Origin: Ovoidimarina sp039190895
GTDB taxonomy: Bacteria > Pseudomonadota > Alphaproteobacteria > Rhodobacterales > Rhodobacteraceae
Length of the DNA stretch: 64,000 nt
Direction of reading: 5' to 3'
NCBI GenBank assembly: GCA_039190895.1
Contig: JBCCXY010000004.1
Location: 1 to 64,000, forward strand
Under the pieces are notes generated by a model. That model was not told the DNA's origin, made no database searches, and saw nothing but the letters and a program-made list of their open reading frames with translations. Shown one piece after another: positions 9,219 through 17,405 of the stretch; position 1 is the stretch's first letter, and each line of letters starts with the position of its first letter. The position numbers and the translations under genes were made by a program.

Positions 9219-10196
9219 TCAGTAGAGCCCTGCCACGCGCCCCCGCAAGGCCACCAAAGCCAGCACCGCGTCAATCGCCGGCGTCGCCACCCCGGTCACC
9301 CGTCCCAGTTCCTGAACCGACCCAACCAAGGCATCGATCTCCATCGGCCGTCCCGCATCAAGGTCCTGCAGCATCGATGTCCGATGCGCGCCAACGGCGG
9401 CACCGCCGTCGATCCTTCGATCCACGTCGATGGGAAACTTCACGCCGAGACTCTCCGCGATCTCCTGCGCCTCTACCATCATCGCCCGGGCCAGCGCCCG
9501 CGTGCCCGGATCGGTACACAACACATCCAGCGTCGCATGGGTCAGCGCCGAGATTGGGTTGAACGACAGGTTCCCCCACAGTTTCACCCAGATCTCATCC
9601 CGCAGCTTCGGCCTCACCGGCGCCTTCAGCCCCGCCGCGCTCAGCGCCTTCGACAGTGCCAGCGCCCGCTCCGACTTCGAGCCATCCGGCTCCCCCAGCG
9701 AAAAGCGGTTGCCCTCGAGATGTTTGATCGTCCCCGGCTCCGATACCTCCGCCGCCGGATACACCACGCAGCCCAGCACCCGGTCCGGCCCGAACCCGTT
9801 CCACTGCGCGTCGCCGGGATCAACCGACGCCAGCCGCGTCCCCTCCAGCGGGCCGCCGATCTTGTGGAAGTACCACCACGGCACCCCGTTCACCCCCGAC
9901 ACCACCGTCGAGCCCTCGCCCAATAGCGGCTGCATCTTCTCCACCACCGGCGGCACCGAATGCGCCTTCAGCGTGACGATCACGTAATCCTGCGGGCCCA
10001 GATCATTCGGGTCTTCCGACGCTGTGACCGGCACCGTCACCGGGTCCGCGCCCTCTTCGATCAGCGTCAGCCCCTTCTCCTGCATCGCCGCCAGATGCGG
10101 ACCCCGCGCCACAAGGCTCACATCCGCGCCCGCCTGCGCCAGCTTCGCGCCCATATAACCGCCGATGGCCCCGGCGCCGAAGATACAGATCTTCAT
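9219..10196 (-). CDS. PanE/ApbA family reductase; candidate oxalyl-CoA reductase (PanE2-like) or 2-dehydropantoate 2-reductase
   Basis: 325 residues. The N-terminal NAD(P)-binding motif is GAGAIGGYMGAKLA (GxGxxG). The conserved Lys of the family is in VTLKAHS, and the C-terminal helical domain has the signature KLWGNLSFNPISALT, with another conserved Lys and Asn. The gene starts with ATG overlapping the TGA of the upstream CoA ligase gene by 4 nt, so the two are translationally coupled. Genuine PanE makes pantoate; however, in Methylobacterium extorquens a PanE paralogue (PanE2) was reported to reduce oxalyl-CoA to glyoxylate. The coupled gene encodes an oxalyl-CoA-synthetase-like enzyme, so I infer that role here. 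Pantothenate synthesis remains the alternative. Confidence 0.8.
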   Translation of the reverse strand: MKICIFGAGAIGGYMGAKLAQAGADVSLVARGPHLAAMQEKGLTLIEEGADPVTVPVTASEDPNDLGPQDYVIVTLKAHSVPPVVEKMQPLLGEGSTVVSGVNGVPWWYFHKIGGPLEGTRLASVDPGDAQWNGFGPDRVLGCVVYPAAEVSEPGTIKHLEGNRFSLGEPDGSKSERALALSKALSAAGLKAPVRPKLRDEIWVKLWGNLSFNPISALTHATLDVLCTDPGTRALARAMMVEAQEIAESLGVKFPIDVDRRIDGGAAVGAHRTSMLQDLDAGRPMEIDALVGSVQELGRVTGVATPAIDAVLALVALRGRVAGLY

Positions 10197-11728
10197 GACT
10201 GCGGTTCCACAAGGCCCAGCTTCTCGGCCAGCCCAATCCGCTGCAGCTTTCCCGTCGCGCCCTTCGGGATTTCATCAAGTATCAGCACCTTCCGCGGCAC
10301 CTTGAACGCTGCCAGACGCTCGCCCAGGAAATCGCGCAGACCCTTCTCATCGGCCTCGGCGCCCTCCTTCAGAACGACCGCCGCTGCCACGTCCTCCCCC
10401 AGCTTGGGATGAGGCAACGCAAACGTCACGCATTGCGCCACAGCCTCGTGGGCGCTGAGGATCCCATCGACCTCCAGCGGGCTCACCTTTTCGCCGCCAC
10501 GGTTTATAATCTCCTTCAACCGACCGGTAAGCTGCAGGAACCCGTCGCCGTCAAAGGCCCCCTGATCCCCCGTCCGGAACCAGCGCTTGCCCTCGGCCAT
10601 GAAAAAGCTCTTCGCATTCGCCTCCGGATTGCCCTCATAGCCCGGGGTCACATTCGGCCCCGAGATCACCACCTCGCCCGTGCCGTCCTTCAGGTGATCC
10701 TCCACCTCGTCGGCAATCCGCACCTCCGGCCCGGCGGGCAGGCCCACAAGTCCGGGCTTCTGCTTGCCCGGCGTCAACGGGTTCGAACACATCTGATGCG
10801 CCGCCTCGGTCATCCCGTATCCTTCGATCACCGGCACACCAAAGGTCTCGGCCAAGCTCTCCATCACCGGGCCCGGAAGCGAGGCGGACGAGGACCGCAA
10901 GAACCGCAACGGCGCCTCGGCAATCGCGTCGGCATTGCGGCCCGCCCGGCTCAGCAGCGCCTGATGCATCGTCGGCACGGCGGTGTACCACGTCGGCGCC
11001 ACGTCCCGCATCCACCCAAAGAACCTCAGCGCATCAAATCCGGGCGAACACCAGACCGACGCCCCCACTGACAGCGACGCGGAAACCGCCGCCAGCAGCC
11101 CATGGATGTGAAACAGCGGCATCACATTCAGACAACGATCCTCGCCCGTCAGTGACAGCGACATCGCGATGTTCCCGGCAGACGCGGCCACATTGGCCTG
11201 CGTCAGCGGCACGATCTTCGGCCGCGACGTCGTGCCCGACGTGTGCAGGATCAGAGCCACATCATCCGCCCCCGGCGCCACGGCATTGGCCGACCCGCTT
11301 GCGCCCTCCACCGTCAAAGAGATGCACCCGGCTGGCGCCCCCTCGGGGCTTGCAACCCGCAGGATCGTCAACCCCAACTTCGTCGCCGCATCAAACGCAG
11401 GGCCATCATAACCCTCAGGCAACGCAATCGACTTCGCGCCAAGGTCCTCAAGGTAAAAGGCAAACTCCTCCTCCCGATACGCCGGGTTTAGCGGTGCCGT
11501 CACCGCCCACTGCGCCACCGTGATGAAACAGGCCGCCATCTCCGGCCCATTCGGCAGCACAATCGCCACCCGATCCCCCGACCCGATGCCTGCCTCGTGA
11601 AGCTGTGACCCAACCGAGGCCGACAGCTCCCGCAGTTGCCCGTATGTCATCCAATCCCGATCCAGCGCGCCCAGCGCCGGGGCTTGGGCGTCATGGGCCT
11701 CCAGCAGCTCTGAAACCGTGTGAGCCAT
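10193..11728 (-). CDS. AMP-forming acyl-CoA ligase, oxalyl-CoA synthetase (AAE3/Pcs60)-like
   Basis: 511 residues. Family motifs are visible: the phosphate-binding loop LHTSGTTSRPKIVPLT, the adenine motif GYGMTEAAHQM, the hinge region TGRLKEIINRGGEKVSPLEVD and the C-terminal catalytic Lys in KGATGKLQR. The stretches MPLFHIHGLLAAV, TWYTAVPTMHQ and RSSSASLPGPV resemble the plant and yeast oxalyl-CoA synthetases AAE3/Pcs60 more than acetyl- or long-chain ligases, from memory of those sequences. Reaction: carboxylate + ATP + CoA -> acyl-CoA + AMP + PPi. Good ribosome site (GGGAGGGAG). The coupled PanE-like gene supports oxalate as substrate; another small carboxylate is possible. Confidence 0.85.
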   Translation of the reverse strand: MAHTVSELLEAHDAQAPALGALDRDWMTYGQLRELSASVGSQLHEAGIGSGDRVAIVLPNGPEMAACFITVAQWAVTAPLNPAYREEEFAFYLEDLGAKSIALPEGYDGPAFDAATKLGLTILRVASPEGAPAGCISLTVEGASGSANAVAPGADDVALILHTSGTTSRPKIVPLTQANVAASAGNIAMSLSLTGEDRCLNVMPLFHIHGLLAAVSASLSVGASVWCSPGFDALRFFGWMRDVAPTWYTAVPTMHQALLSRAGRNADAIAEAPLRFLRSSSASLPGPVMESLAETFGVPVIEGYGMTEAAHQMCSNPLTPGKQKPGLVGLPAGPEVRIADEVEDHLKDGTGEVVISGPNVTPGYEGNPEANAKSFFMAEGKRWFRTGDQGAFDGDGFLQLTGRLKEIINRGGEKVSPLEVDGILSAHEAVAQCVTFALPHPKLGEDVAAAVVLKEGAEADEKGLRDFLGERLAAFKVPRKVLILDEIPKGATGKLQRIGLAEKLGLVEPQS

Positions 11729-11923
11729 CCGTCTCCCTCCCGTGTCATTTCGTCTGCTGGATATGGCATGTCGGCATCATTCGTCCAGCGATGCCGGTCC
11801 TGACTTGCGGAAAGGATGGTCAGCAAAAGAACCGGTATCGCCGTGTCGGCGATCCCGACGGATATGAACCCGTCGCCATCGACCTGTGACAACGCGAGTG
11901 GCGTTCCTCAGGTCTTGCGTCGG

Positions 11924-12586
11924 TTATCCAGTGAACGGCGCTGCAGCACCCCAAAGCTCTTCGACGCGTGCATCGCGGCCGCAGGCGGAGCGATAGAACT
12001 TGTACGCTTCGCTCTTTTTCTTGGGGCCACGGCGGGTGATCACCAGTTCAGATTTCTTATAGTAATCTTGGTGATAGTCCTCGGCGACATAGAACGCGCT
12101 CGTGTCAAGGATCGGGGTGACCAGGGGCTGACCCAGATCAGCCATCGCTTGCGCCAAAGCAGCCTCTGCAGCCGCCTTCTCGGAGGCATCCTGCACGAAT
12201 ATCGCCGTTCGATAGCTTTCACCACGGTCGCAGAACTGTCCGCCCGCGTCCGTCGGGTCGATGGAGCGCAAGAACATGTGCAGCAACTGCTCATATGAGA
12301 TCTGTGTCGGGTCATACATGATCTGCACTGCCTCATAGTGCCCGGTGCCGCCGCTCGTGACCTGACGATAGCTCGGGTCCGACGCCGAACCGCCCGTGTA
12401 TCCAGACACGACTTCGCTGACGCCTTTGACACGCTCAAAATCCGACTCCACGCACCAGAAGCACCCACCGGCGAGGGTGGCCACGGCGGTGTCTTGGGCC
12501 CCCGCGTCGTGCGATTGGGCGAAGAAGCTGACGATTATGGCGACGGCCAGAGCGATGGGTTTCAGCGTGCGAAGCGACAGGGGCAT
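11924..12586 (-). CDS. msrA: Peptide-methionine (S)-S-oxide reductase MsrA, exported form
   Basis: 220 residues. The start at 12586 is preceded by AAGGAGA. The protein opens with a signal peptide (about residues 1-30, hydrophobic core IALAVAIIVSFFA), so it should act in the periplasm. The catalytic motif GGCFWCVESDF (nucleophile about C42) is intact, as are the downstream TGG, YGDPTQISYEQLL-like and SYRTAIF motifs. It repairs methionine sulfoxide in proteins using thioredoxin-like partners. There is no MsrB domain or neighbour. A 195-nt gap separates it from the CoA ligase gene upstream on the plus coordinate side. Confidence 0.92.
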   Translation of the reverse strand: MPLSLRTLKPIALAVAIIVSFFAQSHDAGAQDTAVATLAGGCFWCVESDFERVKGVSEVVSGYTGGSASDPSYRQVTSGGTGHYEAVQIMYDPTQISYEQLLHMFLRSIDPTDAGGQFCDRGESYRTAIFVQDASEKAAAEAALAQAMADLGQPLVTPILDTSAFYVAEDYHQDYYKKSELVITRRGPKKKSEAYKFYRSACGRDARVEELWGAAAPFTG

Positions 12587-12683
12587 GGCGGATCTCCTTT
12601 TGCCAACGAGTCTTTCCATGCGTCGGGCAAAGACAATTCACCGCCGCGTGAGGTCACGCAGTGGTGAGATATGTTCCGGATCG

Positions 12684-13880
12684 TCAGAGTTGGGCCGTCG
12701 CCGTGGGCCATGGGTCGTCGAACACGTGGCCAGCCTTCCACAGCGCCACCTCTTCGTCCCTGCACAGACAGTCGCGCAAGGCATCGACAAAGGTCTGCAG
12801 CCCATCACGGTCGCCGATCACCGTAAGGCGGCAGTGCCGGTCGCCGAAGTCCGGCGACGCGCCGCGAAGACGGCGCAGCATCTCGGCCCGCTCTTCCTCG
12901 GTAAGGTTGAGGCTTTCGTCCTCCAACGTGGCAATCTTCCAGTAGTTCAGGATCTCAAGCCCCACGCTCCCCGCCGTCTGGTTCCACAAAAGCTGCAACC
13001 GGTCGCGGGTGGGCAGCCAAAAGAACCCTTTGGACCGATAAATCCCTTCACCCAGAAACGTGTTGTAAACGTCCCAAAGTCGTTGCGGATGGAACGGGCG
13101 GGGGTCTTCGATGACGATGCTGTCGATTCGGTAGTCCGCTGCGCTGGACATCGACGTGGTACAGTGGGTCGCGTCCCACTCCACCAGTTCGGCGCCAAGC
13201 TGCGCCACGCGGTGGTGGTCGTAAGGCGGCATGGCAAGGACGGTGGAGAGTTTCACGTTGCCCCATTGCATGCCGGCGATCTCGGCCCCCGGATTGATCG
13301 GGTGGATCGCCTCGGCGACGGTGCGCACACGCTCCATCGGCAGGCGGTCGATCTTGCTGAGCAGGATGCGGTTAGCGAACATGATTTGCTCGGCCAGCAG
13401 GTTCTCGATCCCGCGCCGGTTGGCGGCGAGGTTGCGGGAGGCAGCAGGGACGATGGAACGCCCGAGGTCGTGGTCCTGCGCGAGCGTCACGGTATCGACG
13501 ACCGACAGGAATCCGTGGAGCCGCGCGGTGTCATGGGCCCGGATCGCTTCAAGCAGGGGCCAGGGATGCGTGCTGCCCGAGGTCTCGATCAGGATATGCG
13601 TGGCACCGCCGGTTTGGAGCTTCTCAACCGCCGCCGCGAACTGGCGAAGCCCGTCCGGCCCGCTGATGCTGCCTGCGGGGATCGAGGCAAAGCGGGCGTC
13701 GTGGCGCGAGAGTACTTCGGTCGTATCTAGGATCCGGCCGTCGACGTCGAGCTCGCTCATCTCATTGACGATCACGCCAAGGCGGATGTCGGGCGCCTCG
13801 CGCGCCTGAAAAAGCAGGCTTTGCAGAAGCGTGGTTTTGCCCGCCCCGAGAAACCCGTTCAGAATCGTGAGTGGGGTCAC
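12684..13880 (-). CDS. COG0523/CobW-like P-loop GTPase, putative metallochaperone lacking the CXCC motif
   Basis: 398 residues from a GTG at 13880 whose GTGA overlaps the stop of the small gene upstream; an ATG at 13913 would overlap that gene more deeply. Walker A is GFLGAGKTT (residues 9-17), the switch region is ETSG (about 99-102) and the guanine-specificity motif is SKID (about 175-178, in place of NKxD). A CobW C-terminal domain follows. The CXCC metal-binding motif normally found after the switch I region is absent; the corresponding stretch reads ASIPAGSISG. COG0523 proteins insert or deliver zinc, cobalt or other metals using GTP. The upstream Zur-like palindrome suggests a zinc-starvation role. 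The missing cysteines make the metal uncertain. Confidence 0.85.
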   Translation of the reverse strand: MTPLTILNGFLGAGKTTLLQSLLFQAREAPDIRLGVIVNEMSELDVDGRILDTTEVLSRHDARFASIPAGSISGPDGLRQFAAAVEKLQTGGATHILIETSGSTHPWPLLEAIRAHDTARLHGFLSVVDTVTLAQDHDLGRSIVPAASRNLAANRRGIENLLAEQIMFANRILLSKIDRLPMERVRTVAEAIHPINPGAEIAGMQWGNVKLSTVLAMPPYDHHRVAQLGAELVEWDATHCTTSMSSAADYRIDSIVIEDPRPFHPQRLWDVYNTFLGEGIYRSKGFFWLPTRDRLQLLWNQTAGSVGLEILNYWKIATLEDESLNLTEEERAEMLRRLRGASPDFGDRHCRLTVIGDRDGLQTFVDALRDCLCRDEEVALWKAGHVFDDPWPTATAQL

Positions 13881-14092
13881 GAGGAAAGCTTGGCTTCCGC
13901 CTCCCGAAACCACGTGAGAGTCTTCGCATGATGCGCCGAGCCCCAGCGTTCGATGAACCGCTGGGTGTTAAAATCGTCGGCATTCTCAAGCGACTGAATG
14001 CGTTCGGCCACGTAATCAAGGGTCAGCGGGATGCCGCACTCCACAGTGATGCAGTGCTCCCAGTCAGCGTAGGTCTGTGGGATTGCTGGCAT
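13877..14092 (-). CDS. Small protein of unknown function, translationally coupled to the CobW-like GTPase
   Basis: 71 residues from ATG at 14092, with GGTGGA about 6 nt upstream; begins MPAIPQTYADWEHCITVECG. It is soluble, with two Cys and two neighbouring His (SAHHAKTLTW). Its stop overlaps the GTG start of the GTPase gene by 4 nt, and the palindrome at 14132-14144 is 40 nt upstream. I do not recognise a family. The tight pairing suggests that it is a partner or client of the GTPase. Confidence 0.7.
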   Translation of the reverse strand: MPAIPQTYADWEHCITVECGIPLTLDYVAERIQSLENADDFNTQRFIERWGSAHHAKTLTWFREAEAKLSS

Positions 14093-14131
14093 GTCATTCC
14101 ACCAATTTTGCCTTCTCCGGTAACTGGACAT

Positions 14132-14144
14132 GTTATTGTATAAC
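14132..14144. promoter_or_regulatory. Zur-like palindrome GTTAT-TGT-ATAAC
   Basis: A perfect 5-3-5 inverted repeat, GTTATTGTATAAC, lies 40 nt upstream of the small gene and GTPase pair and about 116 nt upstream of the divergent xylitol-type dehydrogenase. It has the GTTATnnnATAAC form seen in Zur operators. Given that a COG0523 GTPase follows, zinc regulation of the minus-strand pair is the natural reading. Confidence 0.55.
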
Positions 14145-14260
14145 GTCAAGGCCGGTGGCGAAATACAACTGTATGCACGACGACACTTTTGGAAAATTCC
14201 GTTTGCCCAAGACGTAGCTCGCGTATTTAACTCCGACGAGGGAGCACGAAAGGGCACGCC

Positions 14261-15313
14261 ATGAAGTCGCTGGTTCTGGAGAAGATTGACGAGCTGTCGC
14301 TGCGCGATTTCCCCGAAATCAGTCGGGTGGAAGAGACGCTGGGCCCCCGAGACGTGCGCATCAAGCTGCACACCGTCGGGATTTGCGGGTCTGACGTGCA
14401 TTACTACACGCACGGGCGCATTGGGCCGTTCGTGGTCAACGCGCCGATGATCCTTGGACACGAGGCGTCGGGGACGGTGATTGAGGCGGGGGCGGAAGTG
14501 ACCTCGCTCGCCGTGGGCGACCGGGTGTGTATGGAGCCGGGGATCCCCGATCCAAACTCCAAAGCCACGCAACTTGGGATGTACAACGTTGATCCTGCAG
14601 TGAAATTCTGGGCGACGCCGCCCTATCACGGCATCCTGCGCCCGACCTGCGTGCATCCCGAGGCGTTCACCTTCAAGCTGCCAGACAACGTGACTTTCGC
14701 CGAAGCCGCGATGGTGGAGCCGCTGGCGGTGGGCGTGCATGCGGCGACCAAGGCGCGGGTGAAACCGGGCGACAACGCCGTCGTCATGGGGGCGGGGCCG
14801 ATTGGGTTGGTGACGGCACTCTCCGCGCTTGCGGCGGGCTGTGCGCGGGTGTTCGTGACCGATCTGGCCGAGAAGAAGTTGGAGATCGCGGGGGCGCTGA
14901 GCCCGGCCATCACACCTTTGAATGTCTCGTCCGAGAGCCTGGTCGATGTTGTCAAAGCGGCGACGGATGGCTGGGGCGTGGACGTGGTGTTTGAGGCGAC
15001 CGGGTCCCCCCAGGCGGCGGCGCAGGTGTTTGAGCCGCTCTGCGCCGGCGGTTGCGTGGTGATGATCGGCGGGCAGCCCGACCCCATCGCCTATGACGCC
15101 GGCGCGGCGATGGTACGCGAGGCGCGGGTGGAGAACATCTTTCGCTATGCCCACGTGTTTCCGCGCTGTGTGGGGATGCTGGCCTCGGGCGCCATCGATG
15201 TGAAACCACTGATCACGCGCAAGTTCGCATTTGAGGACAGCGTGGAGGCGTTCCAGATCGCCGCTTCGGCGCCCCCGGCGGATGTGAAGATGCAGATCGA
15301 GTTGCCGCAATAG
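14261..15313 (+). CDS. Zinc-dependent NAD alcohol dehydrogenase, xylitol/sorbitol dehydrogenase type
   Basis: 350 residues, medium-chain dehydrogenase. Catalytic zinc ligands are in GICGSDVHYYTHG (C42) and GHE (H67, E68). The nucleotide-binding motif is GAGPIGLVTALSA. The sequence runs closely along bacterial xylitol dehydrogenases (CGSDVHYYTHGRIGPFVV, GDRVCMEPGIPD). The four-Cys structural zinc site of liver-type ADHs is absent: the region after MEPGIPD has no cysteines. Reaction: xylitol or sorbitol to D-xylulose or fructose with NAD+. Ribosome site GAAAGGG. The kinase gene follows 5 nt after the stop, so oxidation and phosphorylation are probably coupled in one operon. Confidence 0.87.
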   Translation: MKSLVLEKIDELSLRDFPEISRVEETLGPRDVRIKLHTVGICGSDVHYYTHGRIGPFVVNAPMILGHEASGTVIEAGAEVTSLAVGDRVCMEPGIPDPNSKATQLGMYNVDPAVKFWATPPYHGILRPTCVHPEAFTFKLPDNVTFAEAAMVEPLAVGVHAATKARVKPGDNAVVMGAGPIGLVTALSALAAGCARVFVTDLAEKKLEIAGALSPAITPLNVSSESLVDVVKAATDGWGVDVVFEATGSPQAAAQVFEPLCAGGCVVMIGGQPDPIAYDAGAAMVREARVENIFRYAHVFPRCVGMLASGAIDVKPLITRKFAFEDSVEAFQIAASAPPADVKMQIELPQ

Positions 15314-15318
15314 CGCCC

Positions 15319-16605
15319 GTGGCCGCGTCGGGGAACATCGCGGTTTTTGACCTGGGGAAGACCCATGCGAAGGTCATCCTCTTCGATCCGGAACGGTTGG
15401 AAGAAATCGCGGTGCTTCAGCTGAAGAACACGGTGTTGCTCGGGCCGCCGTATCCACATTTCGACATACCGGCGCTCAAGGCGTTTGTGACATCGTCGCT
15501 GAAGCAGTTGGCTGCGGAGCACGAGATCGCGTCGGTCTTTGTCTCGACCCATGGCGCGGCGGCGGCGGTCATTGCGGAGGGCGAGCTGGCACTGCCGGTG
15601 CTGGATTACGAGTTCGGGGGTCCGGATGAGTTCGCCGCGGAGTATGACGCGGTGCGGCCCCTGTTTGAGCGGACTGGCACGCCGCGGATGGGGGGCGGGC
15701 TGAACCTTGGCGCGCAGCTTTATTGGCTGGCGCGGCGGTTTCCGGAGGAGATGGGGCGGGCGGACACGCTGCTGTTCTGGCCGCAGTATTGGGCGCATTG
15801 GTTTTCGGGGATGGCCGCCTCGGAGGTCGCCTATGCCGGGTGCCATACGGATCTTTGGGATTTGACGGATGGGGCGTTTCTGCCGCTGTCGCGGTACGGG
15901 GTGCCGGGCGGGCTGGGGTATCCGCCGATGCGGTGGTGTTCTGATGTGCTGGGTCCGGTTCGGGCTGAGATTGCCGAGGCGACGGGGTTGGATGCGGCGA
16001 CGGAGGTTTATTGTGGGGGGCATGATTCCAGTCTGTCGCTGGTGTCGGTGGGGCGGGAGTATCCGGGGCCTTGCACGGTGCTGTCGACCGGGACGTGGGT
16101 GACGATCTTTGCGTTGGGGTTGGAGGAGCCGGATGTGGTGGAAGAGCCGGGGCTGACGGTGAGTATGGATTGCGAGGGGCGGGTGACGCCGAGCTATCGG
16201 TTTCCAGGAGGGGCGATTTACGCGGATCTGTTGGGGCAGATGCAGGGGCGGGATGCTCCGGATGCGGTGGAGGAGCTTCGGCTGGAGGGGTTTGATACGG
16301 CGGCGACGGCGCGGGTTGTGGCGCAGGACACGGGTGAGCCGGTTGATCTGAGTGGATGGGATCGGGACGCGGGGGCGGAGGTGGTGTCGCGGCTGCTGGG
16401 GCGGCAGGCGTTGCATGGGTTGCGGGCAATTGGGGCGCGGGGGCCGATTGTGCTGTCGGGGCCGTTCTCGGGGAATGCGGTGTTTCGGGAGATGCTGGGC
16501 TCGGCCTGGGAGGCTGAGATTCATGTGGAAGAGAACTTGCTGGGGATCTGTAAGGGTATTGCTGCGAGTGTCTCTGGGGCGGTCCCACAGTGGGACCGTC
16601 TGTAA
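15319..16605 (+). CDS. FGGY-family carbohydrate kinase (small form)
   Basis: 428 residues from a GTG start 5 nt after the dehydrogenase stop. It has the FGGY N-terminal phosphate-binding pattern (AVFDLGKTHAKVILFD), a mid-protein GGHDSSLSLVSVG and an adenosine-site motif STGTWVTIF. It is shorter than xylulokinase (about 480-500) and resembles the fuculokinase/rhamnulokinase-like branch. By context it should phosphorylate the ketose made by the upstream dehydrogenase; the actual sugar is uncertain. The second half of the gene is unusually rich in G-ending codons on the + strand. A REP-like hairpin lies 46 nt downstream. Confidence 0.82.
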   Translation: MAASGNIAVFDLGKTHAKVILFDPERLEEIAVLQLKNTVLLGPPYPHFDIPALKAFVTSSLKQLAAEHEIASVFVSTHGAAAAVIAEGELALPVLDYEFGGPDEFAAEYDAVRPLFERTGTPRMGGGLNLGAQLYWLARRFPEEMGRADTLLFWPQYWAHWFSGMAASEVAYAGCHTDLWDLTDGAFLPLSRYGVPGGLGYPPMRWCSDVLGPVRAEIAEATGLDAATEVYCGGHDSSLSLVSVGREYPGPCTVLSTGTWVTIFALGLEEPDVVEEPGLTVSMDCEGRVTPSYRFPGGAIYADLLGQMQGRDAPDAVEELRLEGFDTAATARVVAQDTGEPVDLSGWDRDAGAEVVSRLLGRQALHGLRAIGARGPIVLSGPFSGNAVFREMLGSAWEAEIHVEENLLGICKGIAASVSGAVPQWDRL

Positions 16606-16651
16606 GTAATTGAATTAATTATCAATATTTTGATAAGGCTTTTTGGAGAGT

Positions 16652-16673
16652 GCCGGGGTGAACCCCGGCCTAC
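16652..16673 (-). repeat. REP-like hairpin with GTAG foot (copy 2)
   Basis: 22-nt element: 8-bp perfect stem GCCGGGGT/ACCCCGGC around GA, then CTAC, which is GTAG read on the minus strand. It sits between convergent kinase and HAD genes and shares sequence with the copies at 30285 and 30884. Confidence 0.75.
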
Positions 16674-16681
16674 CATTGTGG

Positions 16682-17401
16682 TTAGGCTTTCAAGTAGTCG
16701 GTGAGGGCTTCGGCGGTTTCGAAGACGGCTTCGGCTTTTAGGGCGGACAGGTGCTTGCCGTGTTCGGTCCGCTGGCCTTCTAGGTGGGAGCCCCCGACGA
16801 AGCCGAGGACGCGCATGCCGGCGGCGATGGCACCCTGGGTTCCGGCAGGGGCGTCTTCGATCACGAGGCAGTCGGCGGGCGGGACGGACAAGTCGCGGGC
16901 GGCCTTCAGGAAGATGTCGGGCGCGGGTTTGCCGTTGGCAACGCTGTCGGCGCTGAAGACTTTGCCGGTGAAGCGGGAGGCAAGACCCGTGACGTCGAGG
17001 GCGACCTGCAGACGTTCCATGGACGCGCCGGAGGCGATGCAGAAGGGGATGCCGAGGGTCGTGAGATGGTCCAGCAGCGCTTCCATCCCGGCGACGGGCT
17101 TCAGCTCTTGCCGGAAGCGGTCGAACAGGCGCCCGTACCAGCGCTGGGCGACGAGGTCGACGGTGACGGGGTTGCCGGTGAGTTGCGAAATCTCTGCTGC
17201 CGTTTGTTTGATGGACTTGCCGAGGAGGCGGGCGCCGACCTCGTCCGGACTAAGGATCACGCCGAAATCGGCGAAGGTTTTGGACAGGGTTTCGAGGGAC
17301 AGCGGCTCACTGTCGACCAGCACGCCGTCGAAATCGAAGATCACCAGGCCGGGCAACGCCGACTGCCGGGTCTCGCGTGATTTGGCGGGCGCGTCCTTCA
17401 T
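16682..17401 (-). CDS. HAD-superfamily phosphatase/phosphoglucomutase-like hydrolase of the polyol locus
   Basis: 239 residues from ATG at 17401; in-frame codons upstream overlap the ABC ATPase gene and are not conserved. Motif I is VIFDFDGVLVDSEPLS (nucleophile Asp and acid-base Asp), motif II is CIASGAS, motif III Lys is in GKPAPDIFLKA and motif IV is LVIEDAPAG. The cap and the DFDGVLVDSE form are those of the beta-phosphoglucomutase/phosphosugar phosphatase branch. It starts 4 nt after the stop of the ABC ATPase gene, so it is cotranscribed with transport. It may remove a dead-end sugar phosphate. Confidence 0.85.
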   Translation of the reverse strand: MKDAPAKSRETRQSALPGLVIFDFDGVLVDSEPLSLETLSKTFADFGVILSPDEVGARLLGKSIKQTAAEISQLTGNPVTVDLVAQRWYGRLFDRFRQELKPVAGMEALLDHLTTLGIPFCIASGASMERLQVALDVTGLASRFTGKVFSADSVANGKPAPDIFLKAARDLSVPPADCLVIEDAPAGTQGAIAAGMRVLGFVGGSHLEGQRTEHGKHLSALKAEAVFETAEALTDYLKA

Positions 17402-17405
17402 GGGT

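Noticed and set aside
12000..14000. Replication origin suggested by the composition change from C-rich to G-rich
   Set aside because: There are several such changes within 64 kb and no dnaA, DnaA-box cluster, parAB or AT-rich unwinding region was seen here.
14093..15310. Minus-strand open reading continuing upstream from the 71-aa gene through the xylitol-type dehydrogenase
   Set aside because: It is low-complexity and basic and is antisense to a clear dehydrogenase gene. Only the last 71 codons have a ribosome site and sensible composition.
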